64,000 nucleotides of DNA from Paraburkholderia sp. BL25I1N1 (GTDB lineage Bacteria; Pseudomonadota; Gammaproteobacteria; Burkholderiales; Burkholderiaceae), in assembly GCF_003002025.1 (NCBI RefSeq), contig NZ_PVZB01000032.1:24263-88262 (forward strand). The letters run 5' to 3'. Positions 50,788 to 58,947 of the stretch are shown one piece after another. The notes beneath the pieces are model-generated. The model was given only the letters and a program-made list of their open reading frames with translations. It had not been told where the DNA came from and made no database searches. The number at the start of each line of letters is the position of its first letter. Positions within the stretch are counted from its first letter, which is position 1. The position numbers and the translations under genes are program-made.

Positions 50788-51570
50788 CTATTCCAGAAGC
50801 AGCTTCGTAGACAGTTGTTCTCGGAGGCGCTTGGACCCGAGATCAGTGAGACGATAGTTGCCGTTCTTTAGGACTACGAGTTGACGGCAATCGGACGCAA
50901 TCAGTCGCTGCAACGCGCTAGTGATGGTTGAAGCAGCCCAACGCGCCGCCTTTCCGATGTCAGTCCTCGACATCCCCTCTTCGCCAGCGTAGTGCATAAG
51001 CACTAGGATCTCTTCGTCGGGTTTTAGGTCGGTGCGCTGAACTAACGGCACCCCGTCGTACACGCCGACGCTCGGCACATCGAACTGCAATAGCTCGCGA
51101 ATTGCTTTCGCGACTGCCTCTCGATCCCCGTTCCAAAATAGACGAAGCGTTTCGTTCATCGCCCATCGGACGCATTCGATCACAAGCTTGGCGTCCATGT
51201 GATTCGGTAGATAGCTTGGCGAGATGTGGACCGCGCCACGCTGGCTTCTGAACTTATAAATGGTTCGAAGCACGCGAATCACATGGATCGCATCCCTGCG
51301 GGGCAGCTTATGCCTTACCGGCTCGTTCTCTATGTAACCGCAACATGCGTCAAACTCCTTGTTCTGACTCAACGTTCCAGAATCCATGTGATAGAAGATT
51401 CTGGCCAGAATCTCGCAGAATTGTCCGCCGTCTAGCTCCGCAGGCTCCCAGTCGCGCTGAATGAATCGCCGTTCCGCCGAGACAAATTCTTCAACCAGTT
51501 GCGCACATAGAAGGTGATCGAGCGGCGGGCTAAGTTCTGCCAGCAGGCGCTTTTTGTCTATCAGAGCCAC
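50788..51570 (-). CDS. Hypothetical protein with C-terminal winged helix, 260 residues
   Basis: The N-terminal two thirds form a conserved-looking all-alpha region (LVEEFVSAERRFIQRDWEPAELDGGQFCEILARIFYHMDSGTL, then HVIRVLRTIYKFRSQRGAVHISPSYLPNHMDAKLVIECVRWAMNETLRLFW). The C-terminal 60 residues look like a winged helix (GMSRTDIGKAARWAASTITSALQRLIASDCRQLVVLKNGNYRLTDLGSKRLREQL). The family is not recognised by name. It lies 9 bases after the preceding gene (51580) and 21 before the zinc-ribbon gene, so the three are co-transcribed. Confidence 0.72.
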   Translation of the reverse strand: MALIDKKRLLAELSPPLDHLLCAQLVEEFVSAERRFIQRDWEPAELDGGQFCEILARIFYHMDSGTLSQNKEFDACCGYIENEPVRHKLPRRDAIHVIRVLRTIYKFRSQRGAVHISPSYLPNHMDAKLVIECVRWAMNETLRLFWNGDREAVAKAIRELLQFDVPSVGVYDGVPLVQRTDLKPDEEILVLMHYAGEEGMSRTDIGKAARWAASTITSALQRLIASDCRQLVVLKNGNYRLTDLGSKRLREQLSTKLLLE

Positions 51571-51579
51571 GCCCGTTCC

Positions 51580-52212
51580 TTACGTGTCCCGACCCAGTGC
51601 CTCGGCCACCAAGTTCTGAGCAGCGCGGATTCCTTCGTCGGTCAGATACCAAACACTCGGTGTGCGTGTTGTGTCCTCCGATACGAGTACCGGCTTTTTC
51701 AGGCGGAGTTTCCCAAGGTCACGAGTCACGTTGTTGGCAATGATCTCTTTAGCTTGCCTGAAGTGCTTATTGAACGACAGGGTGATGCGTTTAGCAGACA
51801 ACTCCTTTTCGCCGACCATTTCCCCGATCACATACAAAGTCCATAGCGCTTTGTTTGCCGTAGTCCACGCTTGGACCGGATTACCGTATAGCTCAGGGGC
51901 GTGACGGAAGTCGATCGCCGTTGCTTCAACATCCTCGACACCGTTGCTTTGCACTGGGCGACGAGTCCGGGCACGAGTTCGCTTACGAGCTACCGATTCC
52001 GGTTTTACTTCCTCGACCGGCAGTGCCTCGGAGATCGACGGCAGTACAGTGACAGGGGAGGTGACGGGAGGCTCAACGATTCCAGTCGGCGGTTGCAGCA
52101 TTCCAGCAAGTTGCCGCGTCAGTGCCTGTGTGATGTTGGGGACATCATCACGAGAGCCTTCAATTTCCATCTCGAAGCCCGTGATCTTCATCTTGACTTT
52201 GAATTTCGACAT
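51580..52212 (-). CDS. Hypothetical protein with basic linker and C-terminal winged helix
   Basis: The first gene of the cluster encodes about 210 residues. Residues 1-40 (KFKVKMKITGFEMEIEGSRDDVPNITQALTRQLAGM) form a small beta/alpha domain, followed by a proline-rich linker and a basic stretch ARKRTRARTRRPVQ suited to nucleic-acid contact. Residues about 120-210 (AWTTANKALWTLYVIGEMV ... FNKHFRQAKEIIANNVTRDLGKLRLKKP ... WYLTDEGIRAAQNLV) resemble a winged helix. It may be the regulator or DNA-binding part of the set. Start at 52212 (MSKFKVK); five more in-frame residues are possible. Confidence 0.68.
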   Translation of the reverse strand: MSKFKVKMKITGFEMEIEGSRDDVPNITQALTRQLAGMLQPPTGIVEPPVTSPVTVLPSISEALPVEEVKPESVARKRTRARTRRPVQSNGVEDVEATAIDFRHAPELYGNPVQAWTTANKALWTLYVIGEMVGEKELSAKRITLSFNKHFRQAKEIIANNVTRDLGKLRLKKPVLVSEDTTRTPSVWYLTDEGIRAAQNLVAEALGRDT

Positions 52213-52739
52213 TCGCTGGTCTCGCAATAATAGATTGATGCGAACTTCCCGTACCGATGATCGTTAGGGCACAAGATGTTGTGTGAAACGATGGCGAGAA
52301 TACTATAACAGGTATAGGGTACGCATTAATCGGCTCAAAAGAAGAATTTGCGACAAGGGTATACCCGTAGAAGCAAATTTGCCGCACTCTTTAGCGGGCA
52401 CTTACGCCACCCACGCGCTTGCGCACGCCCCCCGTACGCCCGCCTGCGCGCATCTTTCCAGCCAGCGGAGGGTGCCACGGTGCCCGGTCGATGGCCTTGC
52501 TCGCGTAGTAGACGTGATGCGCAGGATGCACGTGCGGCTGGCGTACAGCGTCCGCAGCGCTCCACACTACCTCGGACAAGCCACGCCATACGCTAGAGCC
52601 TCGGCGGCGCTCGCCGCCGTACTGTTCAACAAACGACCGAATGATGCACGCCCACAACACTGCCGTCAGAGTGTGCAAAAAGTCCATTGACAGGTTTGTT
52701 GAACACAGCACGCTAAAATGAGCCGCACCTTTCCTTTAC
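52213..52739. other. Intergenic region at the right border of the low-GC islet
   Basis: From 52213 to about 52380 the DNA is AT-rich and holds the presumed promoter of the three minus-strand genes (TATAGT-like hexamers near 52300). From 52380 GC content jumps to the genome level. Frames on both strands there are long but compositionally poor (Arg/Ala/His-rich) and have no ribosome binding site. Confidence 0.5.
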
Positions 52740-52954
52740 GCTCGAGTCTCGGCGGCGCGGTATGGGCAGGCAGCGACGAGCGGGCCGCGGATGTCGCGCG
52801 GCGCATCCGCACCGGCCAGGTGGATATCAACGGCGGCACGTGGAACATGGCTGCGCCGTTCAGCGGTCTCAAGCAGTCGGACTTTGGCCGGGAAAACGGA
52901 GTCTACGGACTCGAAGAGTAACTCGAACTCGAGTCCATGCAGTTCAAGGCGTGA
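52740..52954 (+). pseudogene. Aldehyde dehydrogenase C-terminal remnant
   Basis: SLGGAVWAGSDERAADVARRIRTGQVDINGGTWNMAAPFSGLKQSDFGRENGVYGLEE is the C-terminal end of an aldehyde dehydrogenase (usual form LGGAVWAGD ... INGGPWNMLAPFGGFKQSGIGRE ... YGLEE). A TAA stands at 52919 where a Tyr or Phe codon is expected, and the frame goes on LELESMQFKA to TGA at 52952-52954, matching the normal end of the family. The first 400 or so residues, with the catalytic Cys, are missing, so the gene is dead. Confidence 0.8.
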
Positions 52955-53082
52955 TTCGACTGACCGGCATCAATAGAAGGGCACACATGACCGCACACTT
53001 GCCCACCCATTGACCTGAAACAACGCAGGCTGCGCCGGACCGACGATTATCAGCGTTTCGATAATCCGCCATCGGGCCAGTC

Positions 53083-54273
53083 ATGCTCACCTCTCATCCC
53101 CTCCCACCGCTCGTCATTCGCGGCCGCTCACTACTGCCGATCGTGCAAGGCGGCATGGGCGTCGGCATTTCGGCGCACCGGCTGGCCGGCAGCGTCGCTC
53201 GCGAAGGCGCGCTGGGCACCATCGCCAGTATCGACTTGCGGCATCATCATCGCGACCTGATGGACCGCTGCCGCGAGTCGCCCGAGCGGGCCACGCTGGA
53301 AGCGGCCAATCTCACCGCGCTGGCCCGCGAAATTCACTCCGCCAAAGCACTCAGCGAAGGCCGCGGCATGATCGCCGTCAACGTGATGAAAGCGGTCAGC
53401 GCGCAAGCCGACTACGTGCGCGTCGCATGCGAAAGCGGCGCCGACGCGATTGTCATGGGCGCCGGCCTGCCGCTCGATTTGCCCGACATGACCCAAGGCC
53501 ACGACATCGCGCTGATTCCGATTCTGTCGGATAGCCGCGGTGTCGCGCTCGTGCTGAAGAAGTGGATGAAAAAAGGCCGTTTGCCCGACGCGGTGGTGAT
53601 CGAACATCCGGCGCATGCGGGCGGCCATCTCGGCGTCAGCAACCTGACCGATCAACACGATGGACGCTTCGATTTCTTCCGCATCCTCGAAGAACTCGAC
53701 ACGGTATTCGTCTCGCTCGGCCTGAACCGGCAGGACGTGCCCTTGATCGTCGCGGGCGGCATCAATAGTCACGAGGCCGTCTGTAAGCTGCTGAACGCGG
53801 GCGCCAGCGGCGTGCAACTCGGCACGCCGTTCGCCGTTACCGAGGAAGGCGACGCGCATCCGAATTTCAAGCGCGTACTGGCTGAAGCCACGCCGGAGGA
53901 CATCGTCGAATTCGTCAGCGTGACGGGACTGCCCGCGCGCGCTGTGAAAACGCCGTGGCTGATGCGCTATCTGCGCCATGAAACGAAAATCCGCGAGAAA
54001 GTCGGCGCGCTCAAACATATCTGCCCGACCGCGCTGGAATGTCTCAGCGCGTGCGGCTGGCGCGATGGTATCGAGAAGTTCGGCCACTTCTGTATCGACA
54101 CGCGGCTCGCGGCGGCATTGCGCGGCGACGTGGCGAACGGTCTGTTCTTCCGCGGCCGCGAAGCGTTGCCGTTCGGCACGGCGATCCGCAGCGTGCACGA
54201 TCTGCTCGAACTGCTGTTGACGGGCGCGACGCGACCGGCTGTCGCAGGGCGCTGGGCATTCTCACTGGGTTGA
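53083..54273 (+). CDS. Nitronate monooxygenase / FMN-dependent 2-nitropropane dioxygenase
   Basis: The 396-residue TIM-barrel protein has PIVQGGMGVGISAHRLAGSVAREGALGTIAS at the FMN-binding start, VMKAVSAQADYVRVACESGADAIVMGAGLPLDLPD, VIEHPAHAGGHLG with the catalytic His, and PLIVAGGINSHEAVCKLLNAGASGVQLGTPFAVTEEGDAHPNFKR. These enzymes oxidise toxic alkyl nitronates (such as propionate 3-nitronate) using FMN and oxygen. It lies just after the aldehyde dehydrogenase remnant and is followed by an OmpW-like gene. Confidence 0.88.
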   Translation: MLTSHPLPPLVIRGRSLLPIVQGGMGVGISAHRLAGSVAREGALGTIASIDLRHHHRDLMDRCRESPERATLEAANLTALAREIHSAKALSEGRGMIAVNVMKAVSAQADYVRVACESGADAIVMGAGLPLDLPDMTQGHDIALIPILSDSRGVALVLKKWMKKGRLPDAVVIEHPAHAGGHLGVSNLTDQHDGRFDFFRILEELDTVFVSLGLNRQDVPLIVAGGINSHEAVCKLLNAGASGVQLGTPFAVTEEGDAHPNFKRVLAEATPEDIVEFVSVTGLPARAVKTPWLMRYLRHETKIREKVGALKHICPTALECLSACGWRDGIEKFGHFCIDTRLAAALRGDVANGLFFRGREALPFGTAIRSVHDLLELLLTGATRPAVAGRWAFSLG

Positions 54274-54344
54274 TACGCGTCAACCTGCCGCGCGACGAGA
54301 ACTTCGACAATCCCCGCATGCAAACAAACCAAGCGGGGAAGCAC

Positions 54345-55013
54345 ATGAAGCACTCGTCCAGAAACAGAAACGGAAACAGAATCCGCACCGCCGCCATCGC
54401 AGCGAGCCTGCTGTTCGCGGGCGCGCTCGCGCCGCTGGCGCATGCGGCCGGCGACGACGCGATGAGCGGTATTCACGCCGGCGACGTGCTGGTGCGCTTG
54501 CGCGCCATCAGCATCATGCCGAACGTGAGCACGACGCAATCGCTGAGCGCGCTCAACGTCGGCGTCAATAACGCGACCGTGCCGGAACTGGATCTGACCT
54601 ACATGATTCGCGACAACCTCGGCGTCGAGTTGATTCTCGGCACATCGCGGCATCAAGTGACTTCGAACCTTGGCGGCCTCGGCGGCGTAAACGTATTGCC
54701 GCCCACGCTGCTGTTGCAATATCACTTCAATCACGCGGGCCGCGTTCGTCCGTATGTCGGCGCGGGTCTCAACTACACGTTGTTCTATAACAGCGGCCTG
54801 AGCGCGGGCGGCCAGCCGATCTCGATCAACAATCACAGCTGGGGACCAGCGTTGCAGGCCGGCGTCGACGTGCAGGTCACCAAGTCCCTGTTCGTCAACG
54901 CGGATATCAAGAAGATCTGGATGCACACGGATGCTTCGCTCGGCGGGCAGCCGCTTGGCCGCTTGAGCATCGATCCGGTGGTGGTCGGTCTGGGTGTCGG
55001 CATGCGGTTCTGA
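54345..55013 (+). CDS. OmpW family outer membrane protein
   Basis: After a signal peptide (RTAAIAASLLFAGALAPLAHA), the 200-residue mature part begins DVLVRLRAISIMPN and alternates amphipathic strands: VPELDLTYMIRDNLGVELILGTSRHQV, LPPTLLLQYHFNHAGRVRPYVGAGLNYTLFYN, VQVTKSLFVNADIKKIWMHTD, ending in VGMRF with the C-terminal Phe needed for outer-membrane insertion. OmpW forms a small eight-stranded channel for hydrophobic compounds. The start at 54345 follows GCGGGGAAGCAC; ATG 54318 is possible. Confidence 0.9.
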   Translation: MKHSSRNRNGNRIRTAAIAASLLFAGALAPLAHAAGDDAMSGIHAGDVLVRLRAISIMPNVSTTQSLSALNVGVNNATVPELDLTYMIRDNLGVELILGTSRHQVTSNLGGLGGVNVLPPTLLLQYHFNHAGRVRPYVGAGLNYTLFYNSGLSAGGQPISINNHSWGPALQAGVDVQVTKSLFVNADIKKIWMHTDASLGGQPLGRLSIDPVVVGLGVGMRF

Positions 55014-55061
55014 TTCTCGCGCATCGCATGCGCGCTTGATCAACATGCGTTGCCATGTGAA

Positions 55062-55096
55062 AACGCCGGGTGCAATTTCGCCCCGGCGTTCTCTTT
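55062..55096 (+). terminator. Rho-independent terminator after the OmpW-like gene
   Basis: AACGCCGGG (55062-55070) and CCCGGCGTT (55082-55090) form a perfect 9-bp stem, followed by CTCTTT. Confidence 0.75.
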
Positions 55097-55156
55097 GACA
55101 TTGATTCTGAGCGGCCAGCGCCGCAAGCATCGGGCGACCGGAGCCGCGAGGCCAAT

Positions 55157-55360
55157 CTACAGTTTGTCGTTCGCAAACCGCATCGCGGTGCCTTCCTGCT
55201 CGATGCGAACCCATACGGCGCGCTTTTCCTCGTCGCTCAGGAAAACCCAGTTGGACACTTCGACGGCGGTGCGACCGCAGCCTTTGCAGACATCGTCGAA
55301 CAACGTGGAACAGACGCCGATGCACGGGCTGTCGGGAAGATCGTGGAGATTCGAAGCCAT
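55157..55360 (-). CDS. DUF1289 family protein
   Basis: The 67-residue protein contains SPCIGVCSTLFDDVCKGCGRTAVEVSNWVFLSDEEKRAVWVRI, the DUF1289 pattern with four conserved cysteines (C-x3-C-x7-C-x2-C) likely to bind zinc or iron. Such proteins are small, widespread in proteobacteria and without assigned function. It lies between the OmpW-like and phospholipase genes, on the same strand as the latter. Confidence 0.87.
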   Translation of the reverse strand: MASNLHDLPDSPCIGVCSTLFDDVCKGCGRTAVEVSNWVFLSDEEKRAVWVRIEQEGTAMRFANDKL

Positions 55361-55516
55361 CGGAAACCTTGGGGCGGAGAAGCGAAGTTCCGCTATGTTA
55401 ACCGATGCGCGCCGTGCGCCTCGCCGCGTGCCGCCGGCATGGCCGCGGTTCGCGCATTGTTGGCAGCATCTGCCGCATATTTCGACGCCTTCGACGCGCG
55501 ATATCGCCCGCTCGCA

Positions 55517-56854
55517 TCAACGCGCGATGCTGTAGCCGATCCGCGCGATCCAGTGCTGGCGGTTGTTGTAGTCGAGCAGGTCTTCGCCGTAGCCATTGAA
55601 ATAGCCCACCCACACATAGCCGCCCCACGCGCTGCCCAATAGCTTGGCGAGCGGATAGGTGAATTGCGAATCCACGCTGCCGTACCAGTGCTTGGTGCCC
55701 TTGCGCAGCGTGGTCGCCAGTTGCCAGCCGTCCGGGCTGCCGTATTTGACGAGCAAGTCGACGTAACCGCGATAGTCGGCGATATCGGGGTTGCTGCTCG
55801 TGCCGAGGTAGTAATAGATCTTCGGCGACACGGTCAGGTGGTTGGCCGTCAGATCGCCGAATTCCCAGGTCGGCCGGATAAACGGCATGTTGATGCTGCG
55901 CGAGTCCGCGCCGGCTTTGCCGTTCGACTCATGCGCAACGCCCGCCGCGAAACCCATGCGCGTGTATAACGGGCTCTGCCAGCCGGTGTCCGGCACGTAG
56001 TAGAACAACTGCGGCGAATAGGTCGTGTCGCGGAACGGCCGCGAATCGGCGGACAGATCCCAGATCGAGGTCTGCGTATATGCGAAGTACAGGTTGTCGA
56101 GGAAGGCTTTGGAGCGCAAATCGTCCGGGATCAGGATGCGGTATTTGAAGCTCAGTTGCAGCCGCGCGTTCGTGTCGCCGTTGTGGCCGAACGCGATGTA
56201 CATCGGATCGTAATAGGAGAGGTGCGAGAGCACGCCGCGTCCGGTGGTCGCGAGCGAATCGCCGGGCGGCGCAATGGCGTCGCCGGTCGGGCCGCCGACC
56301 ACGGCCGCCGTTGCCGCAACTTGAGCGGGCGTGGTCGCCTGGCTTTCCGCGCGTTCGGCCTGGGCAATCGCGTCCTGCTGCGGCCCGCGATTGATCGCGA
56401 CGAGCGCCGGCGACGCGTCGAAGCCCACCGGGTCGATGCGCACCTCGCCACGCGCCGACTGCGGCCAGGGCGCCGAGAAACGCACCTTGCGGAACTGGCC
56501 CGGCCGCAGATGCAGCGTGTCGGGCACGCCCGCTTCGCGTTTCAAATCGAGCGGCTGCGGCGACTGTTCGCCTGCGCTCATCGTTACGCGGATGGTCGGC
56601 GGGACGGTGACGGTCAGGGGCTTGGTGTCGTCGGCGGAGTACAGCAGTGTGATCTGCAACGGCTCGTTGGCGGCGGCCACGCGAGCGGGTTGCAGCATCG
56701 CGACCGTCGCGCGCGCCTCGCCGCTGAGGAGGGCGCAGGCGGCGCAGACGGCGAGCGTGGCGAGCAGCGTGACGCGGGAGAAGCGCGCCGTGAGTTGACG
56801 GGACTGAGGGGAGGCATTGCGGGCAAGGCAGTCGATTGAGGCGTCAAAACGCAT
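55517..56854 (-). CDS. pldA: Outer membrane phospholipase A (OMPLA)
   Basis: The 445-residue protein has a signal-like hydrophobic N-terminus, a long soluble segment (about 60-210), then the beta-barrel. The barrel has the catalytic His and Ser in GVAHESNGKAGADSRSINMPFIRPTW, with the Asn of the triad in the same stretch, and ends ARIGYSIAR. OMPLA hydrolyses outer-membrane phospholipids when the membrane is disturbed. The leading 150-residue periplasmic part is longer than in the E. coli enzyme and common in Burkholderiales. The start at 56854 is preferred over 56998 by context. Confidence 0.87.
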   Translation of the reverse strand: MRFDASIDCLARNASPQSRQLTARFSRVTLLATLAVCAACALLSGEARATVAMLQPARVAAANEPLQITLLYSADDTKPLTVTVPPTIRVTMSAGEQSPQPLDLKREAGVPDTLHLRPGQFRKVRFSAPWPQSARGEVRIDPVGFDASPALVAINRGPQQDAIAQAERAESQATTPAQVAATAAVVGGPTGDAIAPPGDSLATTGRGVLSHLSYYDPMYIAFGHNGDTNARLQLSFKYRILIPDDLRSKAFLDNLYFAYTQTSIWDLSADSRPFRDTTYSPQLFYYVPDTGWQSPLYTRMGFAAGVAHESNGKAGADSRSINMPFIRPTWEFGDLTANHLTVSPKIYYYLGTSSNPDIADYRGYVDLLVKYGSPDGWQLATTLRKGTKHWYGSVDSQFTYPLAKLLGSAWGGYVWVGYFNGYGEDLLDYNNRQHWIARIGYSIAR

Positions 56855-56975
56855 GAGGCTGTCGTCCTGGAGCAAGGGCGGCGAGCGAAACGGACACGGC
56901 AGGCATCGAAAGACGACACCCGCAACGCTCACCGGATCGGTCGCGCGGAAGCGCTGAAGGGCGCAAAAAATGGGC

Positions 56976-57008
56976 ACAAAAATGGCTGCCGCAAACAACC
57001 CGGCAGCC
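56976..57008 (-). terminator. Probable terminator of the Nramp gene (minus strand)
   Basis: GGCTGCCG (56984-56991) and CGGCAGCC (57001-57008) form an 8-bp stem with a nine-base loop. Read on the minus strand it is followed by ATTTTTGTGCCC. It stands 125 bases beyond the Nramp stop. Confidence 0.65.
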
Positions 57009-57132
57009 GGGATGAAACAGACCGCACAGCCGGCGCGCCGCGCAAGCAGACAGCGTCGCTGGTGATGGCGAGATACTCAGAGAATACTTACAAAGTCATT
57101 TGATTGACAGGCCGGTCGAAAAAAACGGCCTC

Positions 57133-58437
57133 TCAGACACCGAACGCGAGTTGCCACAACAACGCGCCGTTGAGCATGATGATGAACGCCGCGGACAGCC
57201 ACGCGAGCACGAGCGGCACGCCGCGCACGCGCCAGCCGCGCATCAGCGCGGCGTCTGACGTGAAGCGGATCAACGGCACGACCGCGAGCGGCAATTGCAG
57301 GCTCAGCACCACCTGGCTTGCCACCAGCAACTGATTGGAACCGTGCTGGCCGAACAGCGCGACCGCGAAGAGCGCCGGCCCGATCGCCAGCGCGCGGGTC
57401 AGCAGGGCGCGCTTCCAGCGCGGCAGACGGATGCGCAGAAAGCCTTCCATGACCGCCTGGCCCGCCAGCGTGCCGGTCACGGTCGCGCTCAGTCCGCAGG
57501 CGAGCAGCGCCGCCGCGAACAGAATGCCGGCCCAATGCGTGCCGACGAGCGGTGCGATCAGACGGTGGGCATCCGCGAGATCGGTCACGTCACGATGGCC
57601 GCTCACATAGAACACGGCGGCGGCCACGATCAACAACGCCGCATTGATCACGAAAGCAAACGACAGCGAACCGAAAGTGTCCAGATTGACGACGTGCAGC
57701 GCGACCCTGATCTGCGCGTCGCTGCCGTCGGGCGCGTGATGCTTGACGAGCGCCGAGTGCAGATAGAGGTTGTGCGGCATCACCGTCGCGCCGACGATGC
57801 CCGCCGCGAGCCACACCATGCCCGCGTTGCGCAGCAGCTCGACGCTCGGCACGGTGCCGGCGAGCGCCGCATGCCAGTCCGGCCGCGCCAGCGCGAGCTG
57901 GACCACGAAGCACAGGCCGACGAAGCCGATCAGCGCCGCGATCACCGCTTCCAGTTTGCGGCCGCCTTTCCGCTGGAGCGCGAGCAGCGCAAAGGTGCAG
58001 ACCGCCGACATGAGTACCCCGACCGTGAGCGACACGCCAAGTAGCAATTGCAACGCGACGGCGCTGCCGACTACCTCGGCGACGTCGCACGCGATGATCG
58101 CGACCTCGCTCGTCAGCCACAGGAAGAGGGTGCCGCGGCGGCCCGTGCGTTCGCGGCAGACTTGCGCGAGGTCGCGCCCGGTCACGACGCCCAGGCGCGA
58201 CGACAGCCACTGCAGCAGCATCGCCATCAGGCTCGACAGCAGCACGATGCCGAGCAGGCGGTAGCCGTAGCCAGCGCCGGCGCCGAGAGCGGTCGCCCAG
58301 TTGCCCGGATCGATATAGCCCACCGCGATCAACGCCCCCGCGCCGACGAACGAGAGCCAATGCGGCGGACGTGCCGCCCCATCGCCCGGCAGAGGCCGGC
58401 GGCGGTTGGGACGCAATGCGAACGGATTCGTGTTCAT
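57133..58437 (-). CDS. mntH: Nramp family divalent metal transporter
   Basis: The 434-residue membrane protein has 11 predicted segments and the Nramp motifs: GYIDPGNWATALGAG (DPGN, metal binding) in the first segment and VGATVMPHNLYLHSALVKH (MPHN) in the sixth. It would import Mn(II), Fe(II) or related ions with protons. The start at 58437 (MNTNPFALRPNRRRPLPGD) fits the family; a much longer in-frame extension to 58755 is Arg/Ala-rich and not homologous. No MntR-type site was identified upstream. Confidence 0.9.
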   Translation of the reverse strand: MNTNPFALRPNRRRPLPGDGAARPPHWLSFVGAGALIAVGYIDPGNWATALGAGAGYGYRLLGIVLLSSLMAMLLQWLSSRLGVVTGRDLAQVCRERTGRRGTLFLWLTSEVAIIACDVAEVVGSAVALQLLLGVSLTVGVLMSAVCTFALLALQRKGGRKLEAVIAALIGFVGLCFVVQLALARPDWHAALAGTVPSVELLRNAGMVWLAAGIVGATVMPHNLYLHSALVKHHAPDGSDAQIRVALHVVNLDTFGSLSFAFVINAALLIVAAAVFYVSGHRDVTDLADAHRLIAPLVGTHWAGILFAAALLACGLSATVTGTLAGQAVMEGFLRIRLPRWKRALLTRALAIGPALFAVALFGQHGSNQLLVASQVVLSLQLPLAVVPLIRFTSDAALMRGWRVRGVPLVLAWLSAAFIIMLNGALLWQLAFGV

Positions 58438-58947
58438 CGATGCCTGAGGTTTAAGACTGAATCCTCTTGCAAGCCACGTGCCCGCCGCGCGTACGGCTGG
58501 CGGCGCGTCGAGACCGGGACGCGGCAACGCGATTGGCGGCGTGCCGTCGCTCGGCCTGTGAGAGCTATTGTGCACCGTCGAACGCTTCGCGGCTTGAGTG
58601 CACTCCGACCTTGGCCGTTCGGCATCGAAGTCACGGAAAACGGCCGCGGGCCACCACCGTTTGCTCGAACGAAGCGCGCCCTGCACAGCGTCAACTTGAC
58701 AACCGGATAACGGCGCGCCGGTACGGGTGTTTTTTTCGGGTGGACACGCGCGCATAACCCGCTAAAATTGCGGCCAATTTTCCAGCGGTGCGGCGGACGC
58801 TGTACCGTTTGCGCGACAGCCTGGCAATTTTTTTGGTCCGCGCAATAATTGATGGTACTTTTCGGGTTTTTCAGGGGAGCCGTGGGCGCAGTGCCGCGGC
58901 GCGGGTGAGGACGGCCGGCAACGGGCCGGTCAGGATCGGAGAACGGA
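58438..58947. other. Divergent intergenic region between mntH and potF
   Basis: No gene is supported. It contains the promoter proposed for potF at 58741-58768 and a GC-rich hairpin-like stretch (CCGGCAACGGGCCGG) near 58916, just before the potF start. No metal riboswitch could be recognised upstream of mntH. Confidence 0.5.
58741..58768 (+). promoter_or_regulatory. Candidate sigma-70 promoter for potFGHI
   Basis: TGGACA (58741-58746), a 16-base spacer and TAAAAT (58763-58768) lie 180 bases before the potF start. The spacing is good and the -10 is near consensus. Confidence 0.5.

Noticed and set aside
52391..52711. Frames on both strands between the islet and the aldehyde dehydrogenase remnant
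   Set aside because: No ribosome binding site, no recognisable domain, biased composition; probably degenerate DNA.
52687..52719. TTGACA ... TAAAAT as a promoter before the aldehyde dehydrogenase remnant
   Set aside because: The spacer is 21 bases, too long for a sigma-70 promoter.
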